Source of the DNA: Siphonodentalium dalli
Taxonomy: Eukaryota > Mollusca > Scaphopoda > Gadilida > Siphonodentaliidae
NCBI GenBank assembly: GCA_032622095.1
Contig: CP136067.1
Coordinates: 38,917,549 to 38,981,548 of the forward strand
Reading direction: 5' to 3'
DNA: 64,000 nt
Part shown: piece after piece, positions 57,625 through 64,000 of the stretch
How positions within the stretch are numbered: position 1 is the first letter of the stretch
Layout: every line of letters starts with the position of its first letter
Notes under the pieces: generated by a model
What the model saw: only the letters and a program-made list of their open reading frames with translations
Databases searched by the model: none
What the model was told of the DNA's origin: nothing
Position numbers and translations under genes: made by a program

Positions 57625-60001
57625 CAGTGGCTAAACCGTACAAACATATAATCGGAAGTTGCGTTCGCCAAGACGAAAAATTCTATTTTTAGAACTTAAA
57701 TACTACAGAAGAATCAAAACAAGTTTTTAGATCGGATAGACAGTTTCCCATCAGCAATACACGTCAGTATAAATTGTGCATACACATTTTCCGATCGCAA
57801 GTGGGCTCCATTTGAGCGAAAGAGTCTTTTCTATAGATACAAACAGCCTTTGATCACTTCAGAAAATATTTATCTCGCAAAAATTACCTCTTCAAATGTC
57901 ATTTTAACACATATACAGCATATCTCGGAAATCCCACTATATTGTAACGGAAAGGCCGTTGTGTGTGCAACATATATTGACATTACCTTGGCTCGAGTGT
58001 ATTCACAATCTGAATTAGGAGACTATTTATTTGGACACCACTCTCGTCAGTCGCTGTACGCCTAGTTGTTTAAGTTGCTGATCACTAGTTGTCGAAAATA
58101 TGTACGTCAAGTTGTGATGATGGGATTTGTGTGCAATGACGAAACCATGAATTAGGTTTCCATATTAGACATGTTCCACCTCCCGATTGTCATTATTAAC
58201 CTTCAGTCACACGACGAAGGTGCACATGTTCCCTTCCACATCCGTTTTCCGATTTCTCGACAAAAAATTGTCTAAAATGTTCATTTAAAAAATAAATAAA
58301 AAATTATTACGGTTTATCGTCGTTCCAGCCGCTAGACCACACACGACGTTGTCAATTTTACGGGTGGAGGAAAGACCACGCATAGGCTTAATTGTTCAAG
58401 CACCGAATGTAACTATATGTATCAATAGATACCGTGCTGAAATCTTTAAGTGTATTTGAAATATATTTTAAAATGTATTATGACATTGACTTACATGATG
58501 TAGTTCATCGAAAAATATGGTAACGTAATTGAATACTTCTGGTCGAATGTACACATACCATGCATATTACTTCTCGTTTTCCGGTGACTCAAGAGATGAA
58601 ACTCTACCTTTTCAATATAAATTAAGTAAACATAATATAATAATGTAGAATTAAACTTATTGAAAATCATAAAACCTCAGGTCTTGAATGTTCGTGATCA
58701 GCACTTGGAGTGATTTGTTGATTTAAGCGACAGGAAACTGAAATATACAGACATCGACATCGCATGGCATCTCTCTCAACGGGGTACTTTCGTACATAAC
58801 ATACTTTTTCAGATCGATATTATTATCAGAAGACATATTTAGGCACAGTGAGCCGTAAAATACAGTCTATCTATCCAGTTAACGAACATTGACAATTGCG
58901 ATATTGTCGTCTCAATTGTGACACAATATGTCTTATCCACACATATTTTAGCCAAGTCTACTTATTTGGACATCTGTGGATTTATTTATGATGTGCGAGG
59001 ACTATCTACCCCGCCCATTGTTTTGGGTTATCAATATTAATCTAAATCGAACTACCAATGCACGGGCAGGGTGGTGTTGGGGGTAATTTTCTGCGAGTGA
59101 GTCTGTGAGTCTGCCGGAAAATTCAAACCCAAGAGGTGCAACTCGAAGCTGACACTTGCTGGACTTTTCGGGACTGTCCAGTCGATATTCATGTAGTGAT
59201 ACTCAAGGAGACACTCACAGTCACGTCCCCTTCGTCACATCACCGCAAATATAAGGCGACGAAGAACATACGACCTGTATGTTTTAATAGTAAATTCCCA
59301 CATATACACAATTTCATCACAGAATATAACATACAGCCCCACCCCAAATTGAGTTTGTTACTTGCGGAGTCGAATAAAATTCGCTAAATGTTAATAAGAA
59401 TACCTTGTTTGATTCAGACAGAGTCTATAAGTTCAATGGCGTGACATTTCGAAGATATAGTCATGTTTAAATGGGTCGAAAGGAACATATCATTACTGTA
59501 CGGTGCATGTACAAAGTCGCAACTGACGATTGTAGTCATACACAACTAGGCGTACAGAGACTGACGAGTGGGTTGTCCAACTAGATAGTCTCTATACTTT
59601 CAGATTGTGAATACACCCGAGCCAAGGTAATGTCAATATATGTTGCACACATAACGGCCTTTCCGTTGCGATATAGCTGGATTTCCGACCTAGCTGTATA
59701 CGTGTTAAAATGACATTTGAAGAGGGAATTTTCGCGACAAAATTAATTTCTGAAGTGATCAAAGGCCGTTTTTATCTATAAAAAAGAGTCCCTCGATCAA
59801 CTGGAACCCGCTTGCGATCGGCAAATGTATATGTACAATTTATTCTTAAGATTATTGCTGTTGGGAAACCGTCTCTCCGGTCTGAAAACTTGTTTTTATT
59901 GTGTTGTTTAGATTCTTCTGTAGTATTTATGTTCTGAAAATAAATATTTTCGTCTTGGCGAAAGCAACTTCCGATTATATGTTTCTATGGTTTAGCCACT
60001 G
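57625..60001. mobile_element. 2.4-kb element with ~450-bp terminal inverted repeats
   Basis: The left arm 57625-58070 begins 'cagtggctaaaccgta'. The right arm 59541-60001 ends 'tatggtttagccactg' and is its diverged reverse complement ('acaactaggcgtacag' inner end, 'atgtcaatatatgttgcac', 'tttcgtcttggcgaaagc'). The 1.47-kb centre has no transposase I can recognise; one frame at 59136-59387 (83 codons) is unassigned. CAG...CTG ends are hAT-like, but such long arms are not typical. No clean target duplication seen. Confidence 0.78.
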
Positions 60002-61509
60002 TGATAAAGGGGTTAGCAGATGGCTGGCAGAGTCCGGGTCGGCACGAATAACCAGATCAAAGCATGACAGTTTTAATAAACAATTATTTTAATCATATAT
60101 TTATATCTGCATGACATTTTATGATATAAAATATGAATCAAACATAATAATCAAATAAAACACAGTGGGCACTATAGGGCGCATACCACAAACATGTTTA
60201 TATCTGTCCGGATATCTAAACAATTATAATCTGATAAAAAATAACAAATAAACTAAAATATATATATCACAAAATTCCTTCATTAAAGAGAAGTATGCAA
60301 GGCTCTGGACCCTTTCTTCGTCTCCTCTGCCTCTAGAATTTAACATGAGTTTTTAAAGCCGATAACTTATCTCCATAATTAATTTATCAATAGGGTGTGG
60401 GTGTCTGAACAAAACAGATTATGAATGCAAAAAATACAGATGTGGATATCCGAAAACATGTACTAAAAAACTTCTAAAATAAATTTATTAAAAAACTGGG
60501 GTGGTGGGTCCCGAAAGTTGGCAAATGTTTTTAAAAAGCCAACGAATCTGGAATTTATTAAGAACTTCGTCCCTGGTGGGAAGTTTATTGAGTGCTGTAT
60601 AGATGCAAAAACGAGACAAGGGCACCAAATCATGCCGTTGCGAACCAGGAGACTGTTTCGGTGTCGATCTAGAATCGGAATTGAAACGAATCTCTAATAT
60701 TCATAGGACGGACATAACCAACGAGTCCGGCCTTCTGATATGCATTGAATGTCCATATCTATGCTTATACATATTATTATTACTAATAAACTTTCTCTCT
60801 AGTGCATATTCACAATTGTACATAATTTTTTGATAATATGGTTTAGTGGGGCCTCGGTGGGTCAAGGTGTACCGTAGATTACGCAATGGGCCAACATAGT
60901 TCGGCGATGCCAGAAATGGTTCTGATCCCCAATAAGAGCGGACTTGGAATCCAAAACAAAGTGAAATTAACTTGAATCGTGTATCTGGGCAACTTTCTTA
61001 GTTGTTTAGAGACATTTCAGAGGTCTGTGTTTATCCGTAGACCGGATTGATCCCCTGGAGAAGTTAACCCTCCCGGTCTTTCACCCGTTATTATTTCACG
61101 TACTATTAACATCGTCGCCATGTGACTTATATAGCGACTAAGGCAATGAATAAACGCAAATATTTACATAGCCCAAGGCTGTGTTACACTAAATCATGTT
61201 TTGTGATTGGTCAACTGCCAATTGGTTCACCCGGTTTATATCCCAATAATGCAGATATCTCGAGTGTATCGTGAACAAATTGTTGACATAATCTGTACTA
61301 AAAGCGGATAGCAGAATAACTGTGCGTGCTTTTCAAAGTTCACCCGAATTGCATTTGAAGCCAGAGAGTTATATCGATCATGCTATCGTAACTGATAGTT
61401 TGGACATCTTATGTCCGGCTGACATAATGTGCTGCGTGGGCTAGTCCAAAATTCTCGGCAAAATATATATATTCAGTTGTTTTTTATGTGAAAAAAGCTA
61501 TATAAAAAT
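60002..61509. other. Mostly unassigned; one possible coding fragment near 60.6 kb
   Basis: The plus frame 60603-60833 begins MQKRDKGTKSCRCEPGDCFG and is hydrophilic and protein-like for about 50 codons before turning into simple hydrophobic sequence. A donor-like site was not found, and I do not recognise it. Otherwise AT-rich non-coding DNA. Confidence 0.35.
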
Positions 61510-61634
61510 AAGAAATTAATGTAGTGGTCGTGTGTGTGTTTGGGGAATACGCGCTGTGGTCATTTGGGACACTGTACCCAAACGGCCACAGCGCCGTACC
61601 CCCCAATAACACACACCACTACATCCATTTCTTA
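61510..61634. repeat. Hairpin element, ~125 bp
   Basis: 'aagaaattaatgtagtggt' pairs with 'accactacatccatttctt', and 'gcgctgtggtcatttgggac' with 'gtacccaaacggccacagcg'. A few mismatches. Same general form as the hairpin at 26.3 kb but a different sequence. Confidence 0.8.
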
Positions 61635-61903
61635 TTAAATAAAACAAGTCAATGGGACATGGAATCCCCCCCCACAAAAGTGTAGAATGTGTGTGGTTTA
61701 TCAGAAATGTTTATTCACATAAGTATATGCACATTTGTATACTGTTGTAGTTAATGTATATGTTTAAATCGTTAGCATGCCATAATACATGCATATGTAT
61801 AAACATAGTGCATGAAAAGTAAGTGTACATATAGCAATTTTGTTATCTTGTATTACGTTGGTGGGAGGATGATTAAGGGCCAGACCTGCATTTTTCCTAA
61901 ACT

Positions 61904-62082
61904 TGTTCGTATACCGATCATAAATATCGCGTATATATTATGTTATTGTCAAGTTTATATGCTTTGTTATGTAAACACAAGCCAAACATATTACAGAAAC
62001 TGGCTTTTGTTTACATAACACAGCGTACGAAGTTGACAATATAATACTATTTACGCGATATTTATGATTGGTATAAGAACAA
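61904..62082. repeat. Hairpin element, ~180 bp
   Basis: 'ttgttcgtataccgatcata' pairs with 'tatgattggtataagaacaa', 'tattgtcaa' with 'ttgacaata', and 'ttatgtaaacacaagcc' with 'ggcttttgtttacataa'. A diverged relative is at 25.34-25.51 kb. Confidence 0.82.
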
Positions 62083-62089
62083 CATATGT

Positions 62090-62532
62090 CTATTATTATT
62101 TTATTTTTTGTGTGTGCAAAGTTAACATGTGTGGCTATTTTAATAGCATACCCACTGAGAAGGATATCCGTACCTTTAAGTCTCATCTTCGATATTCATA
62201 CATTATAGCATGGATATGTATAAAAATCTGCACGTTTGAAAAGCTATATTGTATAGAAGATTTTAGTAATTAAAACAGGGAAATTTATAATAAATAGATC
62301 ATAACTTAAATGAGATTATAATTTCTAAAGGGTTGGTGATTTTTAAATATTGTGTCACAATAATCGATTGTGAGATATTTCAAATACAAATTCCAGAGAT
62401 ATTTTTAGAAACTCCATTTGAATTATCAGGAAAGTTTGGCAAAACGATCGTCTGGCCCTAAGATATTGGTCGCCACTGGATATTTAAAGAATCGTATCAA
62501 AAGATTCATATATTAGCTACAGGTATAGGCAC
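62090..62532. other. Region 3' of gene B; no gene seen
   Basis: Presumed 3' flank or untranslated region of gene B on the minus strand. AT-rich, no second gene seen. Confidence 0.45.
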
Positions 62533-62779
62533 CTATATCTTCTGATCATGATGCATTGCTGTTCCCTCTTCTCCGAAGCTCCCCGTATACACGAAACATT
62601 CTGTCACACGAGGAGCACTGGGGATGGGGATGTTGTTGAAGCTGTAAGGTGGTGGTGGTGACCGCCCATATAAATAATCGACGTGCCCGCTCTCTTCGTG
62701 TGACTGTCCTGATTTATGTACAGGTGGTTGTGTCGTCCCCCCTTTTCCTCGGCTCATCCCTACCCGGAGTGGCTTTGCA
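62533..62779 (-). CDS. Gene B last exon: cytoplasmic tail with PPPPY motif
   Basis: Read on the minus strand: acceptor ATCTTTGCAG, phase 2 in, then AKPLRVGMSRGKGGTT, ... YGRSPPPPYSFNNIP ..., ending HHDQKI and stop. About 81 residues, twice the length of the gene A tail. The PPPPY core and following NN are shared with gene A (SPPPPYRNN against SPPPPYSFNN), as is the phase-2 entry. A WW-domain ligand role is inferred from PPxY. Tyrosines in VDYLYG and FVYTG could be phosphorylation or sorting sites, but this is speculation. Confidence 0.78.
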
Positions 62780-63625
62780 CTGCAAAGATATAAGAACAGA
62801 TCATGTTCACTAGAGTTTTATCCTCATTTCATCAAGAAAGGCCCTGTCATTTTATTGGTAGATGGAAACCGGTGTAGAGAATGGCTCCATGAACCGCGCG
62901 TAGAAACCACTGTCTTACCTGTGGAAAACTGACAAACTTTCCAAGATAAACGAATCAGATTACATTCCCTTGCATTAGCCATAATTCCGCGCTAGCGTAC
63001 CTGTATTATAACCAACTTCGTAATCGTTGGGCATCATAATCATGATAATATACCACGTATCTTACCAACCACCTTGCATGTTATTCATTGTAATACAGGT
63101 TGAACATGTGTTGCTAAACACGCATTCTGATTGGTCGAGAGCTAATAACTTTTTTTTTCCATTCATAAGTATCGCCTGCTGATGTGTGAACAATTTCGAT
63201 TAGAGCACGTTGCTATTGACAACGCGCGTCGAAATGTCATCACACAGCTAGGAGGCGAAGGCTGATACATTTTAATGGAACTGCCATAATTTTATAGTTA
63301 ACCGAAATTCGTGAATCATGTGCACTGGCAAAATCAGTGTTGGGCCCGGTTTTTTAGATGGGATATGTTACAGCAAACCGCTATCAAATTATTTTGGCCT
63401 AACTTCTTGATATTCATTCTAAAAGGTGCCCTTTGCTCAAGCTTATTATTTGACTCAATATTTTCTAATTATACTGTATTGGCTCGACATAGGCTTAATC
63501 TATACAAATATATGCCTAAAGTGCATGTGTTTCTTCTGACTGTTCTGTACCCAAATAAAATGGCAGATTACCGTTTTAAATAAATTGTCCACACATGCAT
63601 GTGTATTACTGTATACTGAATGTAC
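62780..63625 (-). other. Gene B intron; hidden small exon expected
   Basis: Between the membrane exon (phase 0 out) and the tail exon (phase 2 in) a small exon must exist. Possible sites on the minus strand: a strong acceptor TTTTCCACAG at 62919 followed by a phase-2 donor 11 bp on, and a donor GGTTG|GTAAGA at 63066. Neither gives a complete, convincing exon. A dispersed 'cctcctagctgtgtgatgac' repeat lies near 63250. Confidence 0.5.
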
Positions 63626-63717
63626 TAACCAGCAACAAATAAATATGACGCCACAGACAATAGCCAACAGAATTGCCCCCAACAAGCCACCAACAATTCC
63701 TCCAATGAGTGCAGCAT
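63626..63717 (-). CDS. Gene B exon: transmembrane segment
   Basis: Minus strand, acceptor CCTGTTTCAG, phase 1 in, donor TTA|GTACAT, phase 0 out, 92 bp. It encodes DAALIGGIVGGLLGAI, a hydrophobic run, and ICCWL. Length, phases and the IGxIVGxLLGA core equal those of the gene A membrane exon at 16167-16258, so the genes are paralogues. The cysteine pair at the inner edge, absent from gene A (which has KK), could be palmitoylated; this is inference. Upstream exons lie beyond the right end of the window. Confidence 0.85.
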
Positions 63718-64000
63718 CTGAAACAGGGATTACCGACAAATGGACAAAAATACGACATAACATTATCAAAACAATATTAGCTTAGGGGGGGGGGGTTGTA
63801 AACAAATTGCAGGAAGGTATGGCGGGGTGGGTGGATGTCCCGATATGCCCTTTTCACTCTCATGCAAATGTTCTATACTGAAGACCTATTATGCCCATAC
63901 TTAACATTTGTAACGATTAAAACATTATAACGGAAGAAAAACACCATTTCGTTTTTGAGGCCACACTATAGTTTTCATTTCATCCAGATATGTTGCATAC
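63718..64000 (-). other. Gene B upstream intron (partial)
   Basis: Non-coding, with a poly-G run at 63785-63795. The next gene B exon toward the 5' end is outside the window. Confidence 0.5.

Noticed and set aside
1-64000. tRNA, rRNA or other structural RNA genes
   Set aside because: No cloverleaf with conserved GGTTCRANTCC-type box or ribosomal sequence was spotted by eye; a covariance-model scan would be needed to exclude small ones.

Overview
This is non-coding-rich, AT-rich animal DNA with introns, many TIR elements, non-LTR retrotransposon relics, minisatellites and ACATGTACATGTA-type simple sequence. Repeats with motifs like 'ccaaaaaacatggctgcc' and runs of 'gaaggtcaaggtcaggt' suggest a mollusc or another lophotrochozoan. 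This rests on sequence style and protein resemblance, not on a database search.

Host genes. Two partial, related genes sit at opposite ends and converge. Gene A (+, 2403-19656, 5' end outside the window) encodes the end of a single-pass membrane protein: an EGF-like knot plus cysteine-rich region (2403-2590), a beta-rich cysteine domain (6939-7188), a 30-bp linker exon (15207-15236), one membrane span (16167-16258) and a short cytoplasmic tail with a PPPPY motif (19536-19656). Every junction from the EGF exon to the membrane exon is phase-compatible with GT/AG sites. The extracellular part resembles the cysteine-rich segment next to EGF repeats in VWDE-like proteins. Gene B (-) shows only its membrane exon (63626-63717) and PPPPY tail exon (62533-62779). 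It has the same exon phases as gene A and a membrane exon of exactly the same length (92 bp), so the two are paralogues. In both, an unidentified small exon (phase 0 in, phase 2 out) is needed between the membrane and tail exons.

The roughly 43 kb between the two tails is mostly repeats: a degenerate Jockey/CR1-like LINE in a gene A intron (12.4-14.6 kb, -); an intronic inverted-repeat element (16.6-18.9 kb); a 3.2-kb array of 87/88-bp satellite units (26.8-30.0 kb) inside an approximately 3.8-kb insertion whose empty site survives at 31.9 kb; two opposed copies of a repeat carrying a broken 'LPPC...H..RAN' protein gene (33 kb and 53 kb); two opposed ~1.4-kb hAT-like elements (40.1 and 47.5 kb); three TA-flanked MITEs (36.7, 41.7, 45.1 kb); several large hairpins, one a perfect 138-bp palindrome (35949-36086); and a 2.4-kb element with ~450-bp inverted arms (57.6-60.0 kb).

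No rRNA, tRNA, CRISPR array, operon or bacterial-type gene was recognised. Most open frames are short and are chance or repeat-derived translations.
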